The translations under genes and the position numbers were made by a program. From positions 2,734,001 to 2,798,000 of the forward strand of contig JAWRVZ010000048.1 in the NCBI GenBank assembly GCA_037043235.1: DNA of 64,000 nucleotides, in the 5' to 3' direction. The notes beneath the pieces are model-generated. The model did not search any database and was not told the DNA's origin. It saw nothing but the letters and a program-made list of their open reading frames with translations. Below are positions 46,809-58,304 of this stretch, in pieces. The first letter of the stretch is position 1. The number at the start of each line of letters is the position of its first letter. The stretch comes from Rhodeus uyekii. Taxonomy: Eukaryota > Chordata > Actinopteri > Cypriniformes > Acheilognathidae.

Positions 46809-47159
46809 ACTCTCTGTGGTCATTAAAAATCCCAGGATGTCTTTCGCAAGAGTAGGGGTTTAACCCCGGCATCCTGGCCAAATTTGCCCATTGGCCTTGC
46901 TCCATCATGGCCTCCTAATCCCCCCCCCCCCCCCCCCCCCCCCATACTCTAATTGGCTTAATTTGCTCTATCTCCTCTCCATCAATAAGCTGGTGTGTGG
47001 TGAGCGTTCTGGCGCAATATGGCTGTCGTCGCATCATCCAGGTGGATGCTGCACATTGGTGGTGGTTGAGGAGATCCCCCCCCCCAATTATGTAAAGCGC
47101 TTTGAGCTCTGGAAAAGCGATATATAAATGTAACATTTCTTCTTCTTCTTCTTCTTCTA
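46767..47159 (+). repeat. SINE-like retroposon with (TTC)n tail
   Basis: It begins near CCGTCTTTCGGATGAGACG, includes TCCCAGGATGTCTTTCG and CATCATCCAGGTGGATGCTG, and ends in TATGTAAAGCGCTTTGAG...GCGATATATAAATGTAA followed by (TTC)n. The tail resembles those of LINE-mobilised fish SINEs. Two poly-C tracts have expanded in it (46920-46943 and about 47077-47085). The family name is uncertain. Confidence 0.7.
46920..46943. repeat. Poly-C tract (24 C)
   Basis: An uninterrupted homopolymer within the SINE-like repeat; G-rich on the minus strand. Confidence 0.97.
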
Positions 47160-48583
47160 AAATATTTGGAAAAGGGAGAAACATGTTATCTGGGTTACTT
47201 GGCTACTGGTAAAATGTTTGACTTCATCATGTTACTGTATTTCTGTAATTTATTATCTGACTATTCAACCACATCAATATTCCACACTTATTTTTGATAA
47301 AATACACTGCAAAACAAATGTATGATCAATAACATGACAGCAGATGTTTTACATTACTTTAACTCGTCAAAATAAGCAATTTTCAACAAGATTCAACTCT
47401 TTTTGTAGGTTAACAAAAACAACACTGGGTGCAGGCAGCATTTTATTGTTTATTGGTTGAAAACTTCATATAAAGAGAGAGTGTATCCCCCCCCCCCAAA
47501 AAAAAAAAAAAAAAATCACCATTTTCCCAAACATCTTGTCATTCCAAACCTGTTGAATTATGTTGTCAAATCAATCAATCAGTAAATCAAGTCTTTAGTG
47601 TTACACAAAAGAGCCATGAAATGAGAGGATGAGCAAACAAATGTAATAAGATATGTTGAAAAATCCCCAACAAGATAGTGAAACATCAGACACAAATAAA
47701 TGCTTGACATTTGCTAAACAGCCAAATGTTGTTTTTTTTTTCTCTTTCTCTCTCTCCCCCTCAGACCATTTTCATTAACATTATTGCAAACACAAGTGCT
47801 CTTCACACCTCACATTCAGCTGCACTAAAACAACCCGAATGGTTGCCTTTCAACCCAGTTCTATCAAATAGTTTAACATTTCAAAGCCCCTCTTAAAATG
47901 TCAGGTCACCACCCTGACTCAACAAAACGCTCTGTGTGGGAATGTTCCGCCAGTGCCACAACCTCGTGCGAGCATTTCAGTCCATGTTGTCATGCCAATG
48001 CGAAGATAACCAGACTGTACATCCTGTGACAGAATGGTTTGTGGGAGGTTCCACTTGCACCATCCAGTTACAGGCGTGTCGTCAGAAAGGAAAGAGGGCG
48101 ATTTATTCCTGTATGCATTGGCAAACAGGGCAGGTTTGTGGGCTGGTTGGGTTCAATAGATCTTTTCTGCTACATCTGCTGTGAATCAAGGGTACTTTTG
48201 CTCTCGTTGCCATGGGGACAGTTTAGAAGGTTTTGTTCCAGTTTCCTACATAAAGTTAGTGCCTACATTAGACCTAAAAGTGACAATTACGGTGACTGTA
48301 AATATGGTTCACTCAACATGTGCTTGCTGTCCTTCGGAATTAATTAGTGGTAGGAGCCATCGATAAGCACTTGATACCGTTAGTGACGTCAAAGCTCTTG
48401 CATATCTGTGTCGATGAGAAAAACAAGAGAGAATGTTTTACTGACACACTGTGGCTCTTTGAAATACAGTGTTTGTACTTTAATAATGGCTTGGCAGAGC
48501 GACATTTTATAATTTGAAACAACAATAAATGTGTCACCTGGTAGACATTCTGCTATGTTGTTTATACCACAACTGCATGCATA
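47160..48583. other. Noncoding DNA with homopolymer junction
   Basis: A C11 tract runs directly into an A18 tract (47487-47515). A GC-balanced region (47930-48350) has overlapping short ORFs (61-102 codons), none with a recognisable domain. Confidence 0.5.
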
Positions 48584-49510
48584 TATTTACATTTATTCAT
48601 TTACCAAATGCTTTTATCCAAAGTGACTTACAAATGAGGAATGCAGAAAGAGATTTGTCATGAAGAGGCAAAAGTACACAAAAAGTGCTCACAATACAAA
48701 GTTTCAGACACTGCTTGGAAAAGTATAAGCCTGGAAAATGGAGGGACTAAAGAAAAGTGAAAGCATATATTTTTGTTATTTTATTTTATGTTGTGTTTTG
48801 TCAGGTGCTCATGTACGAGATAAGCCTGGAAATGACCATGGCCTGTACAAAAGGATGTGCTGTTTGCTCAGTTAGGAACATCCTGATCCTCCTGATGCTG
48901 TCACACAACCATGCAAGATCTAGCTGTCTTTGTGATGTGGTCTTTGAAGGTCAGCTGGTCCTCAAAGATTTCTATAAGATTTCTGGCAGACCTTGATGGG
49001 GTAATTGCTGAAGAACTTATTTGGATGGTGAAGTCGTGTTGCAGAGCGGATCGTCAGGGAAGACGAGGAGCACTGACTTTGCCAGGATGAGCTGCAGGTG
49101 AGGGTTTTTCATCCATGACGAGATGTCTGCTATAAATCTTGTGATTCACACAGCTCCTATGGGATCATCTGGATAAAATGAAAGGTAGAGCTGTGTGTTA
49201 TCGGCATAGCAATGATAGTATAAACCATGTCCCTGTATGATGAGACCAAGTGATGAGGTGGAAAGAGAGAAGAGAAGGGGTCAAAGAACCGAACCCTGTG
49301 GAACCCCAGTGAATCAACTGACATACTTTGGATACCGCACCAGGCAACCCTGAAAGACCTACCTGTGAGATAGGAATACAACCAATGAAGTGGAGTTCCT
49401 CTGAAGCCCAGAGACGAGACATTGTACCGAATGATCTGATGATTAACAAAAGCAGTAGATGGATCCAAGAGTATGAGAACTGATGATTTGTAATCATCAT
49501 TTGCAATCAT
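48584..49510 (-). pseudogene. Decayed L2/Maui-like LINE
   Basis: On the minus strand the 3' tail (48584-48640) contains TTGTAAGTCACTTTGGATAA and AAATGAATAAATGTAAAT, the classic end of a fish L2-like LINE. The 5' part (49157-49510) encodes RT fragments: YKSSVLILLDPSTAF and VNHQII, then LHWLYSYLTGRSFRVAW. In another frame it has GHGLYYHCYADNTQLYLSF, where the catalytic YADD has become YADN. The region between (48650-49150) is internally rearranged or deleted. It is non-functional and older than the 40.5 kb copy. Confidence 0.8.
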
Positions 49511-49567
49511 GACTCACAGTAATGCAGTTTCACTGAATGGCCTTTCTTGAAACCAGAATGTTTTTTT

Positions 49568-49632
49568 TTATCCATCTATCCGTCTATCCATCTATCCCTC
49601 CATCCGTCCAGCCATCTATCCATCTATCCGTC
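49568..49632 (+). repeat. (ATCC/ATCT)n simple repeat
   Basis: Imperfect tetranucleotide array of CCATCTATCCGTCTATCC type following a T9 tract. Confidence 0.9.
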
Positions 49633-49636
49633 TATA

Positions 49637-49710
49637 TTCTTTATGTAAAGCACTTTGAATTACCATTGTGTATGAAATGTGCTATACAAATAAACTTGCC
49701 TTGCCTTGCC
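49637..49710 (+). repeat. L2 LINE 3'-tail fragment with (TTGCC)n end
   Basis: TTATGTAAAGCACTTTGAAT through TGCTATACAAATAAACTTGCC is nearly identical to the reverse complement of 40465-40535, the 3' end of the L2 copy. It ends in CTTGCCTTGCCTTGCC. It is an extremely 5'-truncated insertion. Confidence 0.85.
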
Positions 49711-49774
49711 TATGTCTGTCCATCTGAAAATATTATTGAAATTATTTATTGATAAAAAAATAAAGAAACTCTAA

Positions 49775-49895
49775 TAACTATGAACCCTAATCCTCACCTA
49801 ACATAACTTTCTACTCGAATGACTGCTATCTGACATGCAGTTTGAAAGTTACTTATACTTAGTACAATGTCCATCAAAATAAAGTGTACCAAAGC
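49775..49895 (-). repeat. Dispersed repeat fragment (ACTTTATTTTGATGG type)
   Basis: Read on the minus strand, GGTACACTTTATTTTGATGG leads into TAAGTAACTTTCAAACTGCA. It is related to 21566-21690. Confidence 0.5.
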
Positions 49896-49965
49896 ATTGA
49901 TGTGGTTTTAATGAATAACATAGATGGTCATTCATAACCAAAAAATGTAAGTATACAATGTGAAT

Positions 49966-50358
49966 TTAATTTTCACTGAATAAAAGCATGGCATATTGAA
50001 AAGAGAGAATGTCATATTGAGTGTTTTGAAAGAGCATTTGTGTTTGTGAACTGTCATTATCTATTATTAACTCCAGTATCTGCCTTCCACACAATTCAGT
50101 TTGAAGGTCAATGTGCCTTTCTAGCATCATATAGATAACGCATGAATACTCCTTTAGAGTCAGGACATCATATCCGTGTGGAATAATATAATGGCTTTTA
50201 TAATTATGAAGTTCAAAATATGTAATGCATCTACCTGTTGCTCCATTTAGAATAAGAGCAATCACTGCACCTGTATAACTGTCTCTCATATCTCCACCAA
50301 TTGAGTTCAGAGCTATTCTTAGAGATGTTACCGATGGGCAGAACCACTGTGAACACAC
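49966..50358 (-). CDS. Uncharacterised 130-codon ORF with weak dUTPase-like features
   Basis: An unusually long open frame for this AT-rich DNA. Residues about 12-38 (SLRIALNSIGG then DSYTGAVIALILN) resemble motif III of trimeric dUTPases (GG.IDsDYrGev.vvl.N), although an Arg replaces the expected Ile before the Asp. A later segment (VIYMMLERHIDLQTEL) recalls the strand and helix after motif IV (GDRIAQLv.e.i...el), but the GDRIAQ core itself is absent and the spacing is about 20 residues too long. If real, it is a decayed dUTPase domain, perhaps of retroelement origin. It may also be coincidence. There is no evidence of expression. Confidence 0.2.
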   Translation of the reverse strand: MCSQWFCPSVTSLRIALNSIGGDMRDSYTGAVIALILNGATGRCITYFELHNYKSHYIIPHGYDVLTLKEYSCVIYMMLERHIDLQTELCGRQILELIIDNDSSQTQMLFQNTQYDILSFQYAMLLFSEN

Positions 50359-50636
50359 CTGTGGTGGATTATGTTAGGTCAGTCTAGATTAAACACAGAT
50401 GCAATTCCCATCAAAAAACAATTTCAAGTGCATTTGATCCATTTTGACAGGATTGCAAAACCTCACAGCCGTGTGGTAACACAACTACACTAAGCATCTA
50501 AGAAACATTTTTTTTTCAACAGGAATGGTTGACCAAATGAAAGTAATCCTACAAAGACTAACTTTAGTGGGTATTATGCAGCCATGGACATCTAAGTGGA
50601 ATGGAAACCAATCTATTTCCAATCTATTGGTGTTAA

Positions 50637-51184
50637 CCCTTTCTCTGCCAGCGTGTTTTCCATTTTTGACCATTTCCACAAAATAATCAAGGCCCTCAGA
50701 ATTTTTTGTTGTGTGGATATTTGAACATGCAATATATCAAACGAAAGATAGCCTCTGCTTTTTAACAAATATATAAAGAAACCAAATAATTAATTCTAGC
50801 TTCATGCATTCTTTAATTGTATTAAATTTCATAAAAAAGCCTCATTTTGAGCAAGAAGCTGAGATAAATGCGTTTTTGTCAAAGACTCGATCTAGATGGG
50901 ATTCAGAACTATCATCATAACACAGATGGAGTCGACTGAGTCCATCAGCACCCCCAAAGCTTCACAGTTTTAAGGCTCATACTGGGTTGATAATTCATTC
51001 TGAAACACTACAGAGTTTTGATTTCTGTGATAATAATGGCATTAGTTTACATGTGTATGTGATTACATACACTGTCGATTATTTCTACTTCTTTTTGATC
51101 CAGAGATTCTTCATCAGATGTGTAATATTGTTCCTTACAGTATAACATTGAAGTCGAACATTTTCGCCAATGGTGGGTAAAGAA
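50637..51184. mobile_element. PiggyBac-like MITE flanked by TTAA
   Basis: TTAA (50633-50636 and 51185-51188) flanks a 548-bp element with ends CCCTTTCTCTGCCAGCGTG and, read inward, TTCTTTACCCACCATTGGCG, which are imperfect inverted repeats. TTAA duplication is the hallmark of piggyBac, and a CCCTTT...GCCAGCG terminus is typical of its fish non-autonomous members. There is no coding capacity. Confidence 0.65.
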
Positions 51185-51188
51185 TTAA

Positions 51189-54100
51189 TAGAACGATATA
51201 TCAGTTAGGTGTAATTATTGAGAGACAGATGGATATTTTGATAGGTTATTATTATTTGATATACAAATTATTTGACCTTAATAATTTGACCCAGCTGTTT
51301 TCAACTGCAATTTAACTCAATTTCTTTACCTTTCCCACTCCTCTCTCTGCATATCAATGTCAACGCTTGTTTATGTACCTGAATACTGTCAGATTTATCT
51401 GAAAAACATAAAGCACTGTTTTTTTTTCTTTCAATTGTATCTATTGTATATACTTATGTTTGTAATTTTTTTGTTGTAGTAATTATTTTCTCTGCAGAGT
51501 CACTCCCCTACAAAATCACCTATCTCAATCTAGAATGATTTCTTATTTCTTTCCAAATAGTTATTTGGAGAAATAATTTTCACATTGCAATAAATATTTC
51601 ATGCAACCCTATTATCTATTATATGCATATCCAAAAACAAATGTAATTTTTTTTTTTTTTTTTTTTTTTTTTTGTAATGGCCTGATAAAGTTTAAGAATG
51701 CATATTCATTGGTTAAGCTTTCTTTTTGTCATTTCTTCACATGCTTCACTCAATTTCTGGAACTTTACTTCGCTTTTGCACCTTCAAACCATAAAGGAAA
51801 GCTCCTCCACGGAATTTGCATATTTCCCATTGTTAGGTATGCTTCTTGAATTCTACAGATACTTTACCATTTGGTTCTTTGAATCAAAAAAACTCCAGTT
51901 GCCCTTTGAAGATGCCTTCAAAATGCTTCTCAACTGCGTCAAAACCTTTCCTGTGTCCTTTACATACTTGCAGAAACTAGTTTCATCAAAAGTGTTTTTG
52001 TTTGTTTGTTTGTTTGTTTTTTAGTATATGATCTCCAGAAGGTTCCACAAAAGTGGAATCTGAGGAAATCCAAACAGTGCTCAAAAGATCTTTTCATTTT
52101 TCAATGATGGTGTCCTTTTCATGACTGATGCTTTTCAATCAGTGGCAGTTCTCGTGGACTGATTGACCCCACAGTATACAATAAAAAAGTATTTTAATTT
52201 TCAACGATTTTACAATGTGGTGCATACAAAATATAAGCACTATTCTGATATCTCAGTGGATCAGAGAACACGTTCCGTGCTCAACCAAGCAAGTGAACTT
52301 ATAGAACCATGCCTTGTAATCTGGTGAGACCTGGATGATATATCAATGAATTTCAACTGAAATATCTCACCCTGTTGATTTCCTGAGGATTATACGCTGG
52401 TATCTTCTTGAATTCGATCTGGAAACAGCAAATGTAATCCTCTCTATATGTAATCCACATGTCCACATGTCCTGTTCCTATTGACAGATCCAAGATCTGG
52501 GTCTAAACAAAAGCTATGTCCTTGTATATCTGCAGAACAACTTTTCATTAGGGATATTTGTGAGGCGAGACCAGCATTGTCCATTCTCATCGTCTGGTGA
52601 TTGCCAAAACACTCACGCTTGTGCTGTGTTGTATGTCTTCATGGTAAGGAAATATCTGCTGAGCACCGAAATGTAAATGTTCAAGTATCGGTTGAGGAAT
52701 AAGCGGCAAAACCACGTTTGCACTTCTAGTGGTGTTTATTGGTAAAGTGTGTGCTTTTTATTAAATGCTTAAGGGTGGTACATCAATGAATAAAACATAA
52801 TAATGACTTCCCCTCAGAGGATTATGGAGCTGGAAATGTAATAAGTATAGAGTGCTAGGATGATACATTCGGTGTCTGTCATGAATGAGGTTTTGCGTTG
52901 AGGGTGTTGTTCCGAAAGAGTCTATATGTTGCCAGATGCTGATAAACGGTTTTGCACATTGCTGCCTCACGGTGTCTGGCGATTAAATGCATGCCTCTTG
53001 GCAGAAATTACAAACAACCCATGAATTCAGAATATGTTTTTAATAATCATACATTGCTCTCAATGTTTGAAAGTATATGTCATTTCAGCAAAGACAAAAA
53101 AGCTTAGTCAAGTAAATTGATTTCTTCCTTACAGAATGATGCAGTTCACCGATAGTTTTCCTGGCTAAGTGTATCATAGGTTTATATTGAATTAGAATTA
53201 TTTGTTCTAGACCTGAGTATAAAGCTGTTGTATTGGGCAACTTAATTTCACACTCTTGGTTATAAAATGTATCAGAATGCAATCTAAAAACAATTGTCGA
53301 CATTGCAGTCGACATTTACATAACTATAAGTTACTGGAAGTTTTGAAACTACTGTAATGGCAAAAGTAGTTTTGATTAAATGTTATTTCATGATCAAAAT
53401 ATTTTAGTTTAATGTTAATATTAAAGTACATGTTGTATGCCTAATCCCAGCGCCAATATAAAAAGTTAGAAACTTAAAACCATTCACAACAAATAATAAT
53501 TAAAAACAAAGTTTGATTAAGACATTACGGTATGCACCACTGGTTAGGTGAATAATTTGTCTACTTAGTTGTGGTCTGGTTTAAAAAAAAATGAGTCTTG
53601 GGACTTGCTGTCGTGAAGTCATAAAAAGAAAGGGAGTTTAATTTAATGGAACATGATCAGACACTCATTTGCATAACATCTCTTGTATGCAAAAAAGGTA
53701 AAATTAACTTTCCCACAAGCATACAATATATACTGTACACCCAATTGTCTTTTCATTGAATAGAAGTGTCATTTATTTTGTTATAAAGAAGCAAAGAAAT
53801 GAAAACAAGTCAGACCTCATAACGAGTCTCCTATCGAGGCGGTTTTAATTAATTTCATTTCATACTGGGCGCAATCACAGTTATCAAAGGCTTCCAGTTC
53901 TCCAGGCCTGAGTACAATTAGAGAGCTGTAGTCTGTCAAATAGAATGGTCCGGTGGTCGAAAAAACGATTGTGTGATAAATTTCAATGGACTTCAGGTCT
54001 ATGAGAAGCTAGGACGTGTCCTTTTCATTTTAGGGCTGATTTTAAAGGCCAAAGGGGTAAAGACTACATTATTATTGAATTCCCTCAGTCTGATCTCCAA

Positions 54101-55062
54101 TAGCTGCCATGCAAACTACAACATGACCTTATTTCTCACAAAACCTCATCGTGCAGAGATGGCTGCATTGGTCTCCATTCAACAGTCATGCTGGAAGCCT
54201 TATATAAAACCCAGTTGAAACATCATGGCATTTCTCATAGATCCCTATGGCCCATAATGCCATTTTAATTAACCTTTTATGCGGTTCTGATACATGGCTA
54301 ATTATTCACGTGGATGACGAGTTGCAGTCCATCATTTGGGATGTAAAATATGTGACGTGACAAACACTGGCTTATTGGAATGCGGGGGGTCGAAGTGGAC
54401 CGTCGCCCATTTTTATGTTTCGTCTTGATGGGATGGAGTTCATCATAGGAAAATACTGCAGAGAAATAACTCATGAACCCCATTAGCTGACGCTGTATTA
54501 TGCATGGAGCTCCATGAGGACTATGATAAAGTCTCTTGTTGGAAATTACTTTTGATAAAGGTCATACGGTTAAACACTTGCTGGATGCCTTGCATATATT
54601 CAATTTTCCAGGGCTGCTGTGCGCCTTGAAAATGCTGTTTAGGTGGAGATCTGACTATAATCTTTCACCTTCCAAATAATGAAGTGCTTTTAGTATTCCT
54701 TTGACTTTTTTTCTTATTTAGAATAAGTATTTTAAAAATATTTTAATTTGATTTTCATTCTGAGAATTGCACAGTGATATTTTCCACTCCTCTCATTATG
54801 ATCTCAAAGTTTGTATTCACCTTGCAATCTAATATGACGTTTTCATCTCTTGAACATTTTCTTTAATAATATTACTCTCACTAAGGCACATGGTTAAGGA
54901 ACAACTCAAGAGTAAACTTCAATCTTTCAACCTCATCCAGAGTTATGGAAACTGTGGGCTTGGCCCCTCAGGAGGCTAAAGTCACAGACTCATATCTCTC
55001 AACCAGGATTGTGTAAACCATACTCCACTCCAGAGCTCCATTCATGAGGAAACTGTATGCCT
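51189..55062. other. Mostly AT-rich noncoding DNA, nothing recognised
   Basis: A T-tract at 51647-51673 and a (GTTT)n tract at 52000-52018 are the only clear simple repeats. Short ORFs (60-108 codons) are uncharacterised. No transposon boundary was found. Confidence 0.5.
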
Positions 55063-55502
55063 TAGGGCCCGTCCACACGGAGACGCGTATCACACGGATC
55101 CGGCGTTTTGGGAGACTGAAACCGTTGTTTTTTGAAACCGGGTCCTAAAGTGGATAAATCTGAAAACAACACCCTTGTGTTTTCGTGTGTACAGCCAATC
55201 CGTATATTTTGTGTAACAAAGATGTCATCACATCACGTGTCGGTTGTGTCACACGTAACAGCAACAGGTTATGCACATGCTCAAAGTCTTCTTCTCCGTG
55301 TGTAGTGTATATCTTTGGCATAATTACAGAGCCCCATCCTTGTCAGGCATATATACTAGACTGTTTTCAGTCGGTTTTAGTGGTTTCATGTGTATGCTGA
55401 TATTTCTTAAGACGATGCCGTGTTTACGGAATTCTTTTTTGTGAACGAGGAAAAAAAAAGATTGGAATGGGAATGCACCGGTTTCGTGTGGACGTGTCCT
55501 TA
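55063..55502. mobile_element. MITE with AGGGCCCGTCCACACG-type ends (hAT-like)
   Basis: The left end AGGGCCCGTCCACACGGAGA matches the right end read inward (AGGACACGTCCACACGAAAC). The interior is non-coding with scattered CpG-containing motifs. I associate this terminus with hAT-like MITEs of fish; no clean 8-bp duplication was seen. It directly abuts the DIRS recombinase fragment. Confidence 0.6.
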
Positions 55503-55504
55503 AA

Positions 55505-56436
55505 GTGTTGATTGTTCACTGCTTGGTGCGGTGAGCTCCAGCTGGACCCGGTTGGTACAGTGCTGGAGTTCCCTCAGGAGCATTTTTCCATAGGGTTATT
55601 CCTCTCCTCCTTAAAGGTATTGTTGTTTTTTTTACCACACTTCTTGGTGTATTGCATATTTAGGGGAAAACCTAATGGTTACCTTCATGGTACTTCATGG
55701 TGCATTACTAAGTCCAATGCACGAGGGCACCCGCTTGGGGTTTGGTCATTGTATTGGAATGCCTTGCTTTGGCTCCCTTTTGAGCCTTTTGAAGAGCTTA
55801 CAGGATTTGTTTCCCTCCTCGCTAGTTTGCTTCTTAAAATAATTGGAGACTTACAAGCACTGTTGATAACTCACTTGTGCAGAGACTGTGCACCGGTTAT
55901 GGTGAAGGCCTTCAATTACCCTAGACCGGATCATGTCCCTAAGGTCTCTAGATTAGAGTCGTGGAGCCACTCGTGCTGCAGACCTTCGGTCATCCTCCCT
56001 TTCACACCTTAAATCAGGAGACATTTATTCTGCTAAGCCCTATGAGAGCATTGGATGCCTACATCCACAGAGCTGCCCTGTAGTGAAAATCTGACCAGTT
56101 ATTTGTCTCTTTTGGTTCGCCCAGGAAAGAGTTCCCAGCATCCAAGAAGAGGATAAGCATGTGGGTAATCGAGGCTATTTCACATGTTCGAGATGGCCGG
56201 GTCAGCCTTCTCCTATGGCTGTCCAGGCCCACTCCACTAGGAGTATGACCGCATTTAAAGCTTTACTTTCAGGAATTTCCCCCCAATATATCTATGATGT
56301 GGCAGGATGGTCCTCCCTGCACACATTCGAGAGGTTTTATAATCTAGATGTGGGCTCCACTCCGTGGTCTACTGTACTAGTGTGCGCAAAAATGTCACAT
56401 GGAGAGGCACTTTCTAGTACACCATCATGGGTATAA
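55505..56436 (+). pseudogene. DIRS tyrosine recombinase fragment, decayed
   Basis: In a functional DIRS this enzyme integrates the circular cDNA. Here the plus strand keeps ELQLDPVGTVLEFPQEHFS and PFEPFEELTG (55512-56012). The catalytic first Arg, expected in a KRVGDLQ block, is lost and the site reads LKIIGDLQAL. After a frame change, 56161-56436 retains the HxxR motif (HSTRS, His 24 and Arg 27), GWSSLHTF, and the nucleophile region FERFYNLDV (Tyr 60). Frames are broken between blocks. It is not the missing 3' end of the element at 1-3690: it is far more decayed and on the opposite strand. Confidence 0.85.
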
Positions 56437-58163
56437 TGTTCCCTAAACATCTCAGACGTTTGTTAATATCTATCTGGTGACACTTAAATGTATATGCTCT
56501 TGTAAATTATTTTTTGTAGTTACTTGAAACACTGAAACCATCTAAGACAAAGACCTGTTTGTCTTCCTTTCGTAAAGTAAAAATGAAATCGAAGCGGTCA
56601 TCTTCCTTGACTCATCTGTGTGTGTTTTTATAATGAAAAGCTGTTGACTGAAATCTTATAACTTTATTCACGTCACCAAGTTGTACCTATGCACACAAAT
56701 CCAACATGTTCTTGTATATAATGGCCAATTTTGAACGTCCAATAATTTCCAAGTGGATATACAGTACATTTGTCTTTGAATATTCGGTTTCATTCTGAAT
56801 TACATCAGATTATGCAAATTAATTAATTAAATGAAAATTAAAATAGCATTTTATTGTGACTTTAATTAGGTAAGAAGTGTGTAATCCTGCTCCTGGAGGG
56901 CCACTATCATACACCATGCATGTGCAGCCCAATTCTTTATGTCTTGCACAGGCAGTGTGCATACAAAAGCACCTGTGCAAGGTGAAAGTTGAGAGAGAAA
57001 AATACATTACGTGCAGAGTTGCCATGTGCAGCTCATTAGTCAAAAAAGTGTGCATAAACAGTGATACAAAACAGTAAACAAAGACATATATCCTTTTCCA
57101 TCATTTTTGTTTTAAACTTTGTATCCACTGGGAGAGCCACATTTCTTCATCAATCCCTCCAAGATTTTTTCCTGTATACGACAAACCTCAGTGCTGCCCT
57201 CTGACATCTGGTAGAGTATAAGTCAGCAATTTTACTGCATATCGAATTTGTCCTTCTGTGCTTATGTATACTTGTAAAGCAGTGCAAACATGACTATGCG
57301 CTAGACAGAGAGGAACTCGGAAGCTGGATATACCTGGGCCTTTAGTGGAATGAGATCCCCCCCCCCCCCCCCCAACAAACCCCCATAATTTAATCCTGTT
57401 GTGATGTTGACCTTGTCATGTGTATGCAGACCATCAACCTTTTACCAACTGACTTACTATTGACTTCCACAGACCCAAGTTTGCATTTCGGACTGTCCTC
57501 AGTTTATCTCGCATTTGCATCTACCCTTTCTGTCATTTCACTATTCATAAAGCAATCGGTAAGTCACGTCCACATCCCTATAGTGTGGAATCGGTGTTGA
57601 ACACGGAGAACATTCTCCCTCCACAACATGGATTATTCTCATTCGAGTTCCTGTCGCAGAGTAAATGCCAAGGGTGTTCATTTATCAGACCAAACACCAG
57701 GCAGTTGTCTGAACTTTCTCCTACCTTAGCAATGATGGAGGGCCTATTTGTGTTAAAGTGCTTTAAATATTGAATCCAGGGCACTGCAATGAGGATGGAA
57801 ATAAGGAGAGAGAGAGAGAGAGAGAGACTTAATATTCCGAATTGGGAAGGGTGCCAAGGGCCCTTTCTGAACGAAGAACAAGTAATGCATGACTTGCTTA
57901 AGTCCCCATAGGAATCTTATCTGAGTTTGAAAAGGTTTCCAACATATTTGGATTATCTATTCTGCAATTGTATTTACATTTGTATTGATCTCTTTCAAGT
58001 TTAAAATTTTATATACAATTTTAACACTTCCTTTAGGAACAGTTCACTTACAAAAGACAATTCTGTCTTTTTTTTCACACTTCCGTCATTCTAAATTCTC
58101 ATGCTCTTCTATCAAACACTTTATGCAGTTATTTTTCAAACTTGAATATCAGTCAAATAACCT
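56437..58163. other. Noncoding DNA with poly-C and GA tracts
   Basis: A 17-C tract (57357-57373) and a (GA)n tract (57804-57828). Short ORFs only. No repeat family is assigned. Confidence 0.55.
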
Positions 58164-58304
58164 CACCTAAAGGATTATTAGGAACGCCTGTTAAATGTAT
58201 CATTAATGCTACTATCTAATCAATCAATCATATGTCAGCTGCTTCAATGCATTTAGGGGTTGGTCCTGGTCAAGACAATCTCCTGAACTCCAAACTGAAT
58301 GTCA
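58164..58304 (+). mobile_element. Tc1-like terminal repeat fragment
   Basis: It begins CTCACCTAAAGGATTATTAGGAA-like (CACCTAAAGGATTATTAGGA), continues with ACGCCTGTTAAATG and GCTTCAATGCATTTAGGGGT, and then CAAGACAATCTCCTGAACTC. This is the outer end of a Tc1-type fish transposon. It stops abruptly at CTGAATGTCA, where DIRS sequence begins. Confidence 0.7.

Noticed and set aside
46891..47184. Proline- or glutamate/glycine-rich ORFs on both strands
   Set aside because: Composition is caused by the poly-C tracts and (TTC)n tail of the SINE-like repeat.
55512..56012. 166-codon plus-strand ORF as a host gene
   Set aside because: Its sequence aligns with DIRS tyrosine recombinase blocks, so it is a retrotransposon relic.
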